Below, piece by piece: positions 17,325-26,780 of a DNA stretch of 64,000 nucleotides (positions within the stretch are counted from its first letter, which is position 1; each line of letters begins with the position of its first letter). Source of the stretch: Massilia litorea (GTDB taxonomy: Bacteria; Pseudomonadota; Gammaproteobacteria; Burkholderiales; Burkholderiaceae_D). A program made the position numbers and the translations under genes. Below the pieces are notes generated by a model. The model was not told where the DNA came from. It saw nothing but the letters and a program-made list of their open reading frames with translations, and made no database searches. The stretch covers positions 62,001 through 126,000 of the forward strand of contig NZ_CP062942.1 in assembly GCF_015101885.1 (NCBI RefSeq), in the 5' to 3' direction.

Positions 17325-18826
17325 TCGACGCCTCCCAGGCACAAGTATTTGGTATGCATGTAATCGTCCAGGCCATAGCGCGATCCTTCGCGCCCATAGC
17401 CCGATTCCTTGACGCCGCCGAAGGGCGCCGATTCGGCCGCCAGCGCGCCTTCGTTGATTCCGACGATCCCGGTTTCCAGAAGATCGGCGACGCGCCAGAC
17501 GCGCGCGATGTCGCGCGAATAAAAATACGCAGCCAGGCCGAAGGGTGTGTCGTTGGCCTGCGCCACCACCTCATCCTCGTGCTCGAAGGGGAAGAGGGCG
17601 ACCACCGGGCCGAAGGTCTCCTCGTTTGCGAGCAGCATGCCGGCATGCGCGTTGCCGATCAGGGTAGGGGCGTAGTAGGTGCCGTCGGGTGCGAGCCGTT
17701 CGCCGCCGGCCAGCAGCACGCCGCCGTGCGCCAGGGCGTCGGCCACGTGCTGCATGATCTTGTCGAGCGCGCGCAGGTTGATCATCGGGCCGACCTGCGA
17801 ACCCGGATCGCTGGCGGGGCCGACTTTCAGGGCCGACACCTGCGCGCCCAGGCGTGCGGCGAAGGCGTCGTAGACGCCACTCTGCACGTAGACCCGGTTC
17901 GGGCTGACGCAGGTCTGGCCGCCGTTGCGGAATTTCGCGACCATCAGGCCTTTTACGGCGGCGTCGAGGTCGGCATCGTCGAACACGATGAAGGGTGCAT
18001 TGCCGCCCAGTTCGAGCGAAAGTTTTTTCAGGGTGGCGGCCGAGTCGCGCGCCAGGCTCTTGCCGACGGCGGTGGAACCGGTAAAGGTGATCTTGCGCAC
18101 CCGCGCATCCTTCAGCCATTCGCCGACCACGACCGGCGTCTGGGCGCGCGAGGCGGTCACGATGTTGATCACGCCTAGCGGAATGCCGGCTTCCTCGGCG
18201 AGGCGCACCAGGGCCAGCGCGGTCAGCGGCGTGTCCTCGGCCGGTTTGGCCAGTACCGTGCAGCCGGCCGCCAGGGCGGGGGCGATCTTGCGGGCGATCA
18301 TCGCCAGCGGGAAGTTCCAGGGCGTGACCGCGGCCACCACGCCGACCGGCTCCTTCACCACCATCAGCTTGCGGCCACGCCCGCCCTCGGGAATCATGTC
18401 GCCGTAGGTGCGCACGGCTTCCTCGGCAAACCACTCGACATACGAGGCGCCGTAGCCGACTTCGCCGCGTGCTTCCGCCAGCGGCTTGCCTTGCTCGCGC
18501 GAGATCAGGCGCGCCAGGTCGTCGGCATTGGCCAGGATCAGCGCGTGCCAGCGCTTGAGCAGCTGCGCCCGTTCGCGCGCCGGGCGCTTGCGCCATGATG
18601 CGAAGGCTGCGGCGGCGCTGTCGGCGGCAGCGCGCGCATCAAGCACGTCGCTGTCGGCCACCTCGGCGAAGGCCTGGCCGCTGGCCGGGTTGGCGATGGT
18701 ATAGGTCGCGCCGTTCCGGGCGGGTGTCCATGCGCCGCCGATGAAGTTGCTCGAGCAGACGAGCTCGGGACGGTTCGGCTGCAAGGCGTCATCGTCGATG
18801 ACGGCGATAGGGAGTCTACTGTTCAT
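17321..18826 (-). CDS. gabD: NAD(P)-dependent succinate-semialdehyde dehydrogenase
   Basis: A 501-aa aldehyde dehydrogenase close to the GabD type. It has VTPWNFPLAMIARKIAPALA (coenzyme binding), FTGSTAVGKSL, the catalytic Glu of LELGGNAPFIVFDDADLD and the catalytic Cys of GGQTCVSPNRV. It would oxidise succinate semialdehyde (or a related omega-oxo acid) to succinate. The start is taken at ATG 18826 because the protein aligns from SNFIGGAW onward. It is the first gene of a three-gene minus-strand operon, 153 bp downstream of the Lrp-type regulator. Confidence 0.85.
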   Translation of the reverse strand: MNSRLPIAVIDDDALQPNRPELVCSSNFIGGAWTPARNGATYTIANPASGQAFAEVADSDVLDARAAADSAAAAFASWRKRPARERAQLLKRWHALILANADDLARLISREQGKPLAEARGEVGYGASYVEWFAEEAVRTYGDMIPEGGRGRKLMVVKEPVGVVAAVTPWNFPLAMIARKIAPALAAGCTVLAKPAEDTPLTALALVRLAEEAGIPLGVINIVTASRAQTPVVVGEWLKDARVRKITFTGSTAVGKSLARDSAATLKKLSLELGGNAPFIVFDDADLDAAVKGLMVAKFRNGGQTCVSPNRVYVQSGVYDAFAARLGAQVSALKVGPASDPGSQVGPMINLRALDKIMQHVADALAHGGVLLAGGERLAPDGTYYAPTLIGNAHAGMLLANEETFGPVVALFPFEHEDEVVAQANDTPFGLAAYFYSRDIARVWRVADLLETGIVGINEGALAAESAPFGGVKESGYGREGSRYGLDDYMHTKYLCLGGVE

Positions 18827-18979
18827 GGCGGCGCCCACGATGGGTTGAGATAGCAATGATCTTAGCCAGCCCGGGCGTGTCGCATGGCGCGTAATGAGGT
18901 CGCCGAAAGAACGGAAATTGGGAATTTCGGACGAGGGCGGCATTTTGTGCCGCGGCGCGTCCTGATGGCGAAGCGGCTG

Positions 18980-19477
18980 TTACGCGGTTTGCGCGAACAG
19001 CTTTTCGACCGGATAGTAGCTCTTGGTGAAGGGCGACTTGATGACGATATAGCTGAAGTATTTCTCGATGCCGATGTGGGCGTCGAGCAGTCCTTCGATG
19101 ATGGTCTGGTAGTGCACCACGCCGCTGGTGACGAACTTGAGCAGGTAGTCGAAGCCGCCGCTGACCAGGTGGCATTCGGTTATCTCGTCGATCTTGCGGG
19201 TGGCCGCCTCGAACTTGGCGAAGTCCTCGCGGCGGTGATCGGACAAGGTGATCTGCGTGAACACCATCTGCACATTGCCGATCTTTTCCATCTCGACCTG
19301 GGCGCCGTATCCCGTGACGAATCCGCCTTTTTCCAGGCGCTTGACGCGGATCAGGCAAGGGCTCGGGGACAGGCCCACCGACTCGGCCAGGTCCACGTTC
19401 GCAATGCGTCCGCTACGTTGCAGATGAGCCAGGATCCTGATATCGATCCTGTCCAGTTTGAAGGCACCATCGAGCAT
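18980..19477 (-). CDS. Lrp/AsnC-family transcriptional regulator
   Basis: A 165-aa protein. An N-terminal winged HTH (LDRIDIRILAHLQRSGRIAN, then LAESVGLSPSPCLIRVKRLE) is followed by a RAM/AsnC ligand-binding domain (about 70-150, ECHLVSGGFDYLLKFVTSGV). Such regulators sense amino acids and often control adjacent catabolic genes. It lies directly upstream of gabD on the same strand, so it probably controls the gabD/AstE-like operon, the aminotransferase gene, or both. Confidence 0.88.
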   Translation of the reverse strand: MLDGAFKLDRIDIRILAHLQRSGRIANVDLAESVGLSPSPCLIRVKRLEKGGFVTGYGAQVEMEKIGNVQMVFTQITLSDHRREDFAKFEAATRKIDEITECHLVSGGFDYLLKFVTSGVVHYQTIIEGLLDAHIGIEKYFSYIVIKSPFTKSYYPVEKLFAQTA

Positions 19478-19617
19478 ACAATCCCCCTTACGACATATCT
19501 ACAAAGCAAAACTGTAGTCGATTGTAGCAGGCAATCTGCATAAAATTGCCGGGGGCGCAGCATAATATTTGGTGTGTGCTATTTTAATACGGTACGTATT
19601 GCCGAAGTTGCCCGAAT

Positions 19618-19647
19618 GCATGTGCGGCGCCACGGCGCCGCACATGC
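19618..19647. terminator. Hairpin after the aminotransferase gene
   Basis: GCATGTGCGGCGC (19618-19630) and its complement (19635-19647) form perfect 13-bp arms with a 4-nt loop. The hairpin lies 3 bp beyond the aminotransferase stop and upstream of the Lrp gene. It has no T tract, so its terminating strength is uncertain. Confidence 0.5.
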
Positions 19648-19650
19648 GGA

Positions 19651-21048
19651 TCAGCGCATCGCCGCGCGCACCGCCGGCAGTTCAAGCACCTCGTCGAGCG
19701 TGCGCTTCAGGCGCATGAAGAGCAGGTCGAATTCTTCTTCCGTGTAGCACAGCGCCGGCGCGAAGCCGAGGATGCTGTCGTTAAAGGCGCGGAACACCAG
19801 GCGGTTGCGGTAGGCCGCTTCGGCCACCGCTTCATTGACGCGCAGGGCCGGATCGAACTGCCGCTTGCTCTTCTTGTCCGCCACCAGTTCCAGGGCGCCG
19901 ACCAGTCCGCGGTTGCGGGCGTCGCCCACCAGCGGGTGCGCCAGCAGCTCCTGCAGGCCGGCCGTGAAGCGCGGCGTCACCGCGATGCCGTTGGCGAGCA
20001 AGCCGCCTTCGTGGTACAGGCGCAGCACTTCCAGGCCGATCGCCGCGGCGACCGGGTGCGCCGAATAGGTCTGGCCGTGGCCGACCGCGATGTCCGGTCC
20101 CGCGGCCTCGGAGATGGCGTCGTAGATCGCACTCGACATCATGACCGCGCCCATCGGCGCATAGCCGGCCGTCAGGCCCTTGGCCATCGTCATCAGGTCC
20201 GGTTCCACGCCTTCGGCCTCGCAGGCGAACAGGGGGCCGGTGCGCCCGAAACCGGTGATGACCTCGTCGACCGCCAGCAGGATGCCCAGCTCGCGGCAGG
20301 TGTCGGCTATTGCCTTGAGCCAGCCGACCGGCGGCACGATCACGCCGCCCGAGCCCTGGATCGGTTCGCAGAAGAAGGCCGCGACGTTCTCCGCCCCCAG
20401 CTCGGCCACCTTGTCGCGCAGCGCCTGCACGGAGGCGGCGATGATCGCGGCGTCGTCCTGGCCGACCGGATTGCGGTAAGGGTAAGGAGAAGGGATGTGG
20501 TGCTGCTGCAGGGTCGGCAGGTCGAAGTTGCGGTGGAAGACCGGCAGGCCGGTCAGGCCGGCGCCCGCGGCCGAGGAGCCGTGGTAGCCGCGCTGCAGCG
20601 AAATGAAATGCTTCTTCTGCGGCTTGCCGAGCGCATTGTAGTAATAGACCACGTAGCGGATCGCGGCGTCGACCGCGTCCGAGCCGCCTTGCGTAAAGTA
20701 GACGTGGCGCAGGGACTTCGGCGCCAGCTCGACCAGCTGCGCCGCCAGCCGGATGGCCGGCTCCGAGCCGTAGCTGAAATAGCCGGTGGCATACGGAAGG
20801 CGCGCCATCTGTTCGGTGGCGGCGCGCACGATGCTTTCCTGGCCGTAGCCGGTGTTCACGCACCACAGGCCAGAGAAGGCGTCCAGCAGTTCGTTGCCAT
20901 CGATGTCGCGCAGGAAGGCTCCCTTGCCGCTGTCGAGGACCGTGACGCCGCGCTTTTCGTGGGCGCGGAAGTTGGTGACGGGGTGGATCAGGTGCTGGCG
21001 GTCGAGTGCGACCAGTTGGTCCCGGTTCGTGCTTGGCATGGTAGTCAT
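19651..21048 (-). CDS. Class III (omega-)aminotransferase
   Basis: A 465-aa PLP enzyme of aminotransferase class III. It has the signature LLAVDEVITGFGRTGPLFAC (about 245-264), the PLP lysine in MAKGLTAGYAPMGAV (about 276-290) and an N-terminal FRAHEKRGVTVLDSGKG typical of omega-amino acid/polyamine:pyruvate aminotransferases. Such enzymes convert amines such as putrescine or beta-alanine to semialdehydes, which would feed the gabD-like dehydrogenase nearby. It is a single-gene unit with a hairpin at its 3' end. Confidence 0.85.
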   Translation of the reverse strand: MTTMPSTNRDQLVALDRQHLIHPVTNFRAHEKRGVTVLDSGKGAFLRDIDGNELLDAFSGLWCVNTGYGQESIVRAATEQMARLPYATGYFSYGSEPAIRLAAQLVELAPKSLRHVYFTQGGSDAVDAAIRYVVYYYNALGKPQKKHFISLQRGYHGSSAAGAGLTGLPVFHRNFDLPTLQQHHIPSPYPYRNPVGQDDAAIIAASVQALRDKVAELGAENVAAFFCEPIQGSGGVIVPPVGWLKAIADTCRELGILLAVDEVITGFGRTGPLFACEAEGVEPDLMTMAKGLTAGYAPMGAVMMSSAIYDAISEAAGPDIAVGHGQTYSAHPVAAAIGLEVLRLYHEGGLLANGIAVTPRFTAGLQELLAHPLVGDARNRGLVGALELVADKKSKRQFDPALRVNEAVAEAAYRNRLVFRAFNDSILGFAPALCYTEEEFDLLFMRLKRTLDEVLELPAVRAAMR

Positions 21049-21178
21049 TCCTGTTGATGAATGATTCCATCATAGGTGCAGTTGGGCAGCGCGAGCTTGC
21101 GTACTGGGCCTGCCGGAGGGGGTGTTCGTTGTGAATTCGCGGCGGCTTCGGCATATTCTGCTGCCGTCCTCGGGAGGC

Positions 21179-22111
21179 TCAATAGCCGCGTCCGCGCTCG
21201 ACCAGGCCGGTCAATACCTGTCCCGAGTGGTGCCGTTGAATATTGTCGAGCACGACCTCGACCGCCGTTTCCGGCTGCGTCATGCTGGCGACGTGCGGCG
21301 TCAGCATGATCCGCGGATGCTGCCAGAACGGGTGACCGGCCGGCAGCGGCTCCGGCTCGCAGACGTCGAGCACGGCCTGCGACAAGTGGCCCGAGTCGAG
21401 CGCTTCGAGCAGCGCGTTCTGGTCGAGATGAGGACCGCGCCCGCACTGGATCAGCGCGGCGCCGCGCGGCAGGACGGCAAACAGCGCGCGGTCCAGGATG
21501 CCGCGCGTGCTGTCGGTCAGCGGCAGCAGGCAGACCAGGATATCGGTGCGCGCAAGGAAAGCTTGCAAACCCTCGGCGCCGCTGTAGCAGTCGACGCCTT
21601 CGATCGTATGCTGAGAGCGGCTCCAGCCGGCGCAGGGAAAGCCCAGGCCGCGCAGCTGGACCAGCACCGCCTGCGCCAGCACGCCCAGTCCCAGCACGCC
21701 GACGCGGCGCGCGCCGGCCGGGCGCACGCGGCGCGCCTGCCAGGTCGCGGCACGCTGCTGCTCGCGGTAGGCCAGCCACTCGCGGTGAATCGAGAGCGTT
21801 GCCAGGGTCACGTATTCGACCATGCCGCCGACGATGCCCGGTTCAACCATGCGCGCCAGCGCCACCTGCGGCGGAATCGCGGCCAGGTCGAACTGGTTGA
21901 TCCCGGCGCCGACCGAGAACAGGACTTCCAGGTTGGGAAAGCAGGACAGGCTGGCCGGCGGCAGCCAGGCTGCCAGGTAGCGCACGCGCGCCGGATCGCC
22001 CTCGTAGGGCCACTGCGCGAACTCGATATGCGGCGCCTTCGCCGCGAACAGTGCGGCCCACTCGGCGCCGCGCACCGGATCGGCCTTGTATAGGAAAACG
22101 TCGGCGCTCAT
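21179..22111 (-). CDS. ghrA: Glyoxylate/hydroxypyruvate reductase A
   Basis: A 310-aa D-2-hydroxyacid dehydrogenase of the GhrA type. VGVLGLGVLAQAVLVQL is the NAD(P)-binding motif, LLPLTDSTRGILD follows, and LTPHVASMT near the C-terminus carries the catalytic His. It lacks the long N-terminus of classical PGDH, as GhrA does. It reduces glyoxylate and hydroxypyruvate. Its start overlaps the stop of the upstream GNAT gene by 4 bp (22108-22111). Confidence 0.85.
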   Translation of the reverse strand: MSADVFLYKADPVRGAEWAALFAAKAPHIEFAQWPYEGDPARVRYLAAWLPPASLSCFPNLEVLFSVGAGINQFDLAAIPPQVALARMVEPGIVGGMVEYVTLATLSIHREWLAYREQQRAATWQARRVRPAGARRVGVLGLGVLAQAVLVQLRGLGFPCAGWSRSQHTIEGVDCYSGAEGLQAFLARTDILVCLLPLTDSTRGILDRALFAVLPRGAALIQCGRGPHLDQNALLEALDSGHLSQAVLDVCEPEPLPAGHPFWQHPRIMLTPHVASMTQPETAVEVVLDNIQRHHSGQVLTGLVERGRGY

Positions 22112-22968
22112 CCGAGCGCTTGATTGATGATGGCGAACTGCTTGATTTTCGCATCGGGCAGCGGCGGCTCGCCGCGCACCATCGCCACCACCGAGTCGAC
22201 CTGGATCAGGCCGAGACCGTTGAGCCAGTCGCCCAGGCCGCTATTCGCGGGCACGTCGATGCGCACGAAGGAATCGGCATAGGTGCCGGTCCAGTGGCTG
22301 ATCAGGGCCTTGGCGCGTTCGATGTCCGGTGCGATGACCGGGCCGATGGCGTAGCCATGGCCGAAGCGGCGCAGCATGGCAAAGCCGATCACCTCGTCGT
22401 AGCGATCGATGGCGACGCACTCCGCCACATCCTGCAGGGCGGCCAGCACGGTAGCGCGGGGCATGCCGCTGGCGCGCGCCCCGAGGGCCGCGAGCTTGGC
22501 GCCGTCGCGCGCGCCGAGCGGACGAATCCGTTCGCCGGGCGGGAGTGCGATCAGCGGCGGCTGGAACACCGTGCCCTGGTGCTGGTGAATGGCGCCGATG
22601 CTCTCGAAGCCGAGGCGCTGGTACAGGGGGGCGCCGCTTTCGGTCGCGTGCAGCAGCACGTCGCGCTTGCCCAGTTCCGACATCGCCTTCGACATCAGCT
22701 TCTTGCCGATGCCGCGTCCCTGCCAGTCGCGCGAGACGATCACCATCCCGATCGATGCGAACTGGGTGCCGTGGCTCCAGCAGAGGGCCGTGCCGACGAT
22801 GCCGTCCTCATTCTCGGCGACAAAGCCGGTGCCGAGCCGGTGCACCAGGCGCCAGTCATCGGCGCGGTGCGGCCAGCGTACCGACATGGACAGCTTGTGC
22901 GCGGCCTCGATATCGTGTTCGGACATGCGGCGGTAGCGGATGTCGGTTTCAGTAGCGGGGGTTGTCAC
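22108..22968 (-). CDS. Tandem GNAT-family N-acetyltransferase
   Basis: A 286-aa protein with two GNAT-fold halves. The first (about 10-140) has the acetyl-CoA loop VIVSRDWQGRGIGKKLM; the second (about 160-280) resembles the Acetyltransf_18/YitH C-terminal domain. The substrate is unknown. Two consecutive GTG codons (22971 and 22968) follow AAGGAG. The second gives a six-base spacing and was chosen. A much longer open frame upstream is not supported. It is coupled to ghrA by a 4-bp overlap. Confidence 0.75.
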   Translation of the reverse strand: MTTPATETDIRYRRMSEHDIEAAHKLSMSVRWPHRADDWRLVHRLGTGFVAENEDGIVGTALCWSHGTQFASIGMVIVSRDWQGRGIGKKLMSKAMSELGKRDVLLHATESGAPLYQRLGFESIGAIHQHQGTVFQPPLIALPPGERIRPLGARDGAKLAALGARASGMPRATVLAALQDVAECVAIDRYDEVIGFAMLRRFGHGYAIGPVIAPDIERAKALISHWTGTYADSFVRIDVPANSGLGDWLNGLGLIQVDSVVAMVRGEPPLPDAKIKQFAIINQALG

Positions 22969-23159
22969 CACATTCTCCTTTTCGTGCACCTGGTCGGTGC
23001 TGGTGGAGGAGGATGCTACCGCAGCCATAGGGCCTGCGCCAGCACCCGCAAAAGAACGCAAGGATGTCCCGCGCCATGCCGCCGTTTCGGCACAAACTGC
23101 CGAAAGCGGCGCGCATTTTCGCGGGATATCGCAAGTTGATTTTTTCGGTTCCGATCCGC

Positions 23160-23190
23160 TTGACCTTCCCCCTGTGGGAGGCGTTACAGT
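23160..23190 (+). promoter_or_regulatory. CueR/MerR-type promoter of the copper operon
   Basis: TTGACC (23160-23165) and TACAGT (23185-23190) are separated by 19 bp. The spacer has the partial dyad CCTTCCC...GGGAGG. The over-long spacer and this dyad are the hallmarks of MerR-family copper promoters (CueR). The -10 ends only 6 bp before the ATG of the first gene, so transcription should begin at or next to the start codon. Confidence 0.65.
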
Positions 23191-23196
23191 AGGGGC

Positions 23197-23553
23197 ATGA
23201 AACGCTCGTTGGTCCACCTCCTGCTCGGTATTCTCATCTGCGTCACCTCCCTCCAGGGCGTCGCGGCGGGGCTGCTCGCATGCTGTGGAGTGGCGCCGGC
23301 AAGCCGCCAGCATGCCGCCGCGGACCAGGGCGCCGGCCACCATGCGCATCCCGCGCGCGCCGCCGAGCACCAGCATGCGGCGCAATCCTGCTCGTCCTGC
23401 CTGGCCTGCTGCAGCGCGCCGGCGGCACTGCCCGCGGCGACGCTTGCCATGTCCCTGTTCCAGGCCGAATCCAGGTTCCCGCTGGCGCTGCCTGCGCCCG
23501 GCGGCCATATCCCGGACACGCCCGAGCGTCCACCGCGCCGCCAGATCGCCTGA
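23197..23553 (+). CDS. Small secreted His/Cys-rich protein of the copper operon
   Basis: A 118-aa product with an N-terminal signal or membrane segment (LVHLLLGILICVTSLQGVAA). A His-rich stretch (HHAHPARAAEHQHA) and a Cys cluster (SCSSCLACC) look like metal ligands. It resembles the small CopL/DUF2946-type proteins often found first in copper operons, but similarity is weak and by eye. The CueR-type promoter places the transcript start at about its ATG, so the message may be leaderless. Confidence 0.65.
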   Translation: MKRSLVHLLLGILICVTSLQGVAAGLLACCGVAPASRQHAAADQGAGHHAHPARAAEHQHAAQSCSSCLACCSAPAALPAATLAMSLFQAESRFPLALPAPGGHIPDTPERPPRRQIA

Positions 23554-23622
23554 CCGTTACGGGCAGTCCCGGCCGCACGCGCGGCCCGGCGACTAATATC
23601 TTCGACACGATCTGGAAGCACC

Positions 23623-24972
23623 ATGAGAACAATCCATTGGCGTGCGCCGGCGGCCGCCTGCGCAGTCGTGCTGCTGGCCGGCTGCAGCACGTTTTCACCC
23701 GACGGCGGACTCGACGCCGTCTCCAGCATGACCGGCGCACGCATCGGCCAGCCGGTCAGTTTCAAGCGCGACGACGCCGCCTTGCGCGCCGCCGCCGACG
23801 CGGTTTTAAAACAGCCGCTGTCGGTGCAGGGCGCGGTCCAGGTGGCGCTGGCCCACAACAGCGGCCTGAAGGCGGCACTGGCGGAACTCGGCATTTCCGA
23901 AGCCGACCTGGTGCAGGCTGGCCGCCTGCGCAATCCGGGCTTCTCGTTCAGCCGCTCGCGCGCCGGCGACGAGCGCGAAATCGAGCGCGCGCTCAGCGTC
24001 GACCTGATCGGCCTGATCACCATGCCCATCCGCCAGCGCATCGAACAGCGCCGCTTCGAGCGCGCCCAGGTGACGGCCGCGCGCAGCGCCGTGCGCCTGG
24101 CCCACGACACGCAAAAAGCCTATTTCGAAGCGCTCGCGGCGAACGAGCGCGCGCGCTACATGGAGCAGGCCAGCCAGGCGACCGAAGCCTCGGCCGAGCT
24201 GGCGCGGCGCATGGCGCGCGCCGGCAACTGGAGCGCCCTGGATCAGGCGCGCGAGCAGGCCTTCCACGCCGAGACGCTCGATGGACTGGACCAGGCGCGG
24301 CTGGGCGCCGTCGCCGCGCGCGAGACCCTGGCGCAGCTACTGGGCGTGACGGCGGGCGAGGGCGGATTCGTTCTCCCGGAGCGGTTGCCGGCGCTGCCCG
24401 ACACGCTGCGCCCGCTGCAGAACGTGGAACAGGAAGCGCTGGCCTCGCGCCTGGACATCCAGGCCGCCAAGGCCGATACCGCCGAGACGGCGCGCGCGCT
24501 GGGCCTGACGCGCGCGACGCGCCTGGTGAACGTGCTCGAGGCCGGCTACATCAACACCAGCACCAGCGGCGAGCCGCGCAAGAACGGCTACGAGGTAAGC
24601 CTGGAGCTGCCCCTATTCGACTGGGGCGGCGCCAATACCCACCGCGCCGAGGCGCGCTACATGCAGTCGCTGCACCTGGCCGCTGACACCGCGCTGCGGG
24701 CGCGCTCAGAAGTGCGCCTGAGCCACGCCGCCTATCTCGGTGCCTACGCCCGCGCGCGGCGCTACCGAGACGAGATCGTCCCGCTGCGCAGGCAGGTCTC
24801 GAACGAGGTGCTGTTGCGCTACAACGGCATGCTGGCCAGCGTGTTCGAACTGCTGGTCGACGCACGCGAGCAGATCGCCAGTGTGCAGGCCTCGATCGAC
24901 GCCCAACGCGATTTCTGGATCGCCGAGACCGCCCTGCAGGCGGCCATCCACGGCAGCGGCAGCAAGGAATAG
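23623..24972 (+). CDS. TolC-family outer-membrane efflux lipoprotein
   Basis: A 449-aa OEP-family protein. It has a lipoprotein signal with lipobox VLLAGC (acylated Cys about 21) and long helical repeats typical of TolC/CusC channels (ALAHNSGLKAALAELGISEADL and a second copy near LDIQAAKADTAETARALGL). In this context it probably exports copper from the periplasm. It is the second gene of the copper operon and is followed 12 bp later by the multicopper oxidase. No CusA/CusB partner genes are in the window. Confidence 0.82.
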   Translation: MRTIHWRAPAAACAVVLLAGCSTFSPDGGLDAVSSMTGARIGQPVSFKRDDAALRAAADAVLKQPLSVQGAVQVALAHNSGLKAALAELGISEADLVQAGRLRNPGFSFSRSRAGDEREIERALSVDLIGLITMPIRQRIEQRRFERAQVTAARSAVRLAHDTQKAYFEALAANERARYMEQASQATEASAELARRMARAGNWSALDQAREQAFHAETLDGLDQARLGAVAARETLAQLLGVTAGEGGFVLPERLPALPDTLRPLQNVEQEALASRLDIQAAKADTAETARALGLTRATRLVNVLEAGYINTSTSGEPRKNGYEVSLELPLFDWGGANTHRAEARYMQSLHLAADTALRARSEVRLSHAAYLGAYARARRYRDEIVPLRRQVSNEVLLRYNGMLASVFELLVDAREQIASVQASIDAQRDFWIAETALQAAIHGSGSKE

Positions 24973-24984
24973 ACAAGGAAAACC

Positions 24985-26379
24985 ATGTTCACACGCAGAC
25001 ACTTTTTCAAGAGCGCAGGCGCCGCCGCCGTCAGCGCGGCCGCCGTCAGCCGGGTCGGCGCGGCTTCGCTGCCGGAAGCGGTGGTGCAGACCGATGCCCG
25101 TACCCAGCCGCCGCCGGCACCAGGCAACGGGCGCCATTTCAATCCGGTCGTCACCCTCAACGGCTGGTCGCTACCCTGGCGCATGAACCGCGGCGTCAAG
25201 GAATTCCACCTGGTGGCCGAACCCGTGGTGCGCGAGCTGGCGCCGGGCATGAAGGCGAATTTATGGGGCTATAACGGCCAGTCGCCGGGGCCGACCATCG
25301 AGGTGGTCGAGGGCGACCGGGTGCGCATTTTCGTCACCAACCGGCTGCCGGAGCACACCAGCATCCACTGGCACGGGCAGCGCCTGCCGAACGGGATGGA
25401 CGGGATCATGGGGCTCACCCAGCCCGGCATCCCGCCGGGTAAAACCTTCGTCTACGAGTTCGAGGCGAAGCGGCCCGGCACCTTCATGTACCACCCGCAT
25501 GCGGACGAAATGGTGCAGATGGCAATGGGGATGATGGGCTTCTGGGTCACGCACCCGAAGGACCACCGCTTCATGCAGGTGGACCGCGATTTCGTCTTCC
25601 TGCTCAGCGGCTACGACATCGAGCCGGGCACTGCGACGCCCAAGGTCAACACGATGCTCGACTTTAACCTGTGGACCTTCAACAGCCGCGTCTTCCCCGG
25701 CATCGACTCGATGAACGTACGCCAGGGCGACAAGGTGCGGGTCCGGGTCGGCAACCTGACGATGACCAACCACCCGATCCACCTGCACGGTCACGAGTTC
25801 ACCGTCACCGGCACCGATGGCGGCTGGACCCCGCCGGCGTCGCGCTGGCCGGAAGTAACCACCGATATCGCCGTCGGCCAGATGCGCGCCGTCGAATTCA
25901 TCGCTGACGCGCCCGGCGACTGGGCCTTCCACTGCCACAAGTCGCACCACACGATGAACGCCATGGGCCACGCGGTGCCGACCATGATCGGGGTCGACCA
26001 TGCCGGCGTAGCGGAAAAGATCAATAAACTGGTCCCGGACTACATGGTCATGGGCGACAAGGGCGGCTCGATGGACGGCATGGAGATGCCGCTGCCGCCC
26101 AACACGCTGCCAATGATGACTGGAGATGGCCCCTACGGCAGCGTCGAGATGGGCGGCATGTTCACCGTGCTCAAGGTGCGCAAGGAGCAGAAGCGCGGCG
26201 ACTACACGGATCCGGGCTGGTACCGGCACCCGGCCGGCACCGTGGCTTATGAATGGACCGGCGAGCTGGCCGAGCCGACGCGCAGCAGCAGCGCCGGCGG
26301 CAAGCTGATGCCGCTCAAGCAGGGCGCCGACCTGAACCTGAACGTGCGCAAGCCCTCCGGCCACACGGGACACAACTAA
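24985..26379 (+). CDS. Periplasmic multicopper oxidase
   Basis: A 464-aa multicopper oxidase. It begins with a Tat signal (TRRHFFKSAGAAAVSAAAVS). The copper-ligand motifs are HWHGQRLPNGMDG (about 125), FMYHPHADEMV (about 170), HPIHLHGHEF (about 263) and the C-terminal FHCHKSHHTMNAM (about 315), which comes earlier than usual and is followed by a Met-rich stretch (MDGMEMPLPPNTLPMM). The family oxidises Cu(I) to the less toxic Cu(II). It lies between the TolC-like gene and copC. Confidence 0.9.
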   Translation: MFTRRHFFKSAGAAAVSAAAVSRVGAASLPEAVVQTDARTQPPPAPGNGRHFNPVVTLNGWSLPWRMNRGVKEFHLVAEPVVRELAPGMKANLWGYNGQSPGPTIEVVEGDRVRIFVTNRLPEHTSIHWHGQRLPNGMDGIMGLTQPGIPPGKTFVYEFEAKRPGTFMYHPHADEMVQMAMGMMGFWVTHPKDHRFMQVDRDFVFLLSGYDIEPGTATPKVNTMLDFNLWTFNSRVFPGIDSMNVRQGDKVRVRVGNLTMTNHPIHLHGHEFTVTGTDGGWTPPASRWPEVTTDIAVGQMRAVEFIADAPGDWAFHCHKSHHTMNAMGHAVPTMIGVDHAGVAEKINKLVPDYMVMGDKGGSMDGMEMPLPPNTLPMMTGDGPYGSVEMGGMFTVLKVRKEQKRGDYTDPGWYRHPAGTVAYEWTGELAEPTRSSSAGGKLMPLKQGADLNLNVRKPSGHTGHN

Positions 26380-26426
26380 CCAACGCAAGACCCCAAGCTT
26401 TTTCTACTTCACTCAGGAGCCGCACC

Positions 26427-26780
26427 ATGAAAGCACTGCACACCCTCGCCATCCTCGCCGCCGCCGGCGCCATCTTCGCCGCACCTTACGCAGCCGCTCA
26501 CGCGGTTCTGAAGGAATCGAGCCCCGCGGCCAACAGCACCGTGGCCGCGCCCAAGGAAATCTCGCTGCTGTTCAACGAAAAAGTCGAACCCGCGTTCAGC
26601 TCCGCCAAACTGGTCGACGCCGTCGGCAAGGAAGTCGCCACCGGCAAGGGGCAGGTCGAGAACGACCGCCTGACGCTCGCCGTGCCCGAGCTGGCGCCCG
26701 GCGCCTATTCCGTGCAATGGGTGGGCGTCGGTCCCGACGGCCATCGCCGCAAGGGACAGTTCCAGTTCACGGTGAAGTAA
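26427..26780 (+). CDS. copC: Copper-binding periplasmic protein CopC
   Basis: A 117-aa protein with a signal peptide (LAILAAAGAIFAAPYAAA). The mature N-terminus is HAVLKESSPAANS, where the first His is the Cu(II) ligand of CopC. The domain then runs through VGPDGHRRKGQFQFTV, with the second conserved His. The start ATG 26427 follows CAGGAGCCGCACC. copD begins on the base after its stop, so the two are coupled, as is usual for CopC/CopD. Confidence 0.9.
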   Translation: MKALHTLAILAAAGAIFAAPYAAAHAVLKESSPAANSTVAAPKEISLLFNEKVEPAFSSAKLVDAVGKEVATGKGQVENDRLTLAVPELAPGAYSVQWVGVGPDGHRRKGQFQFTVK

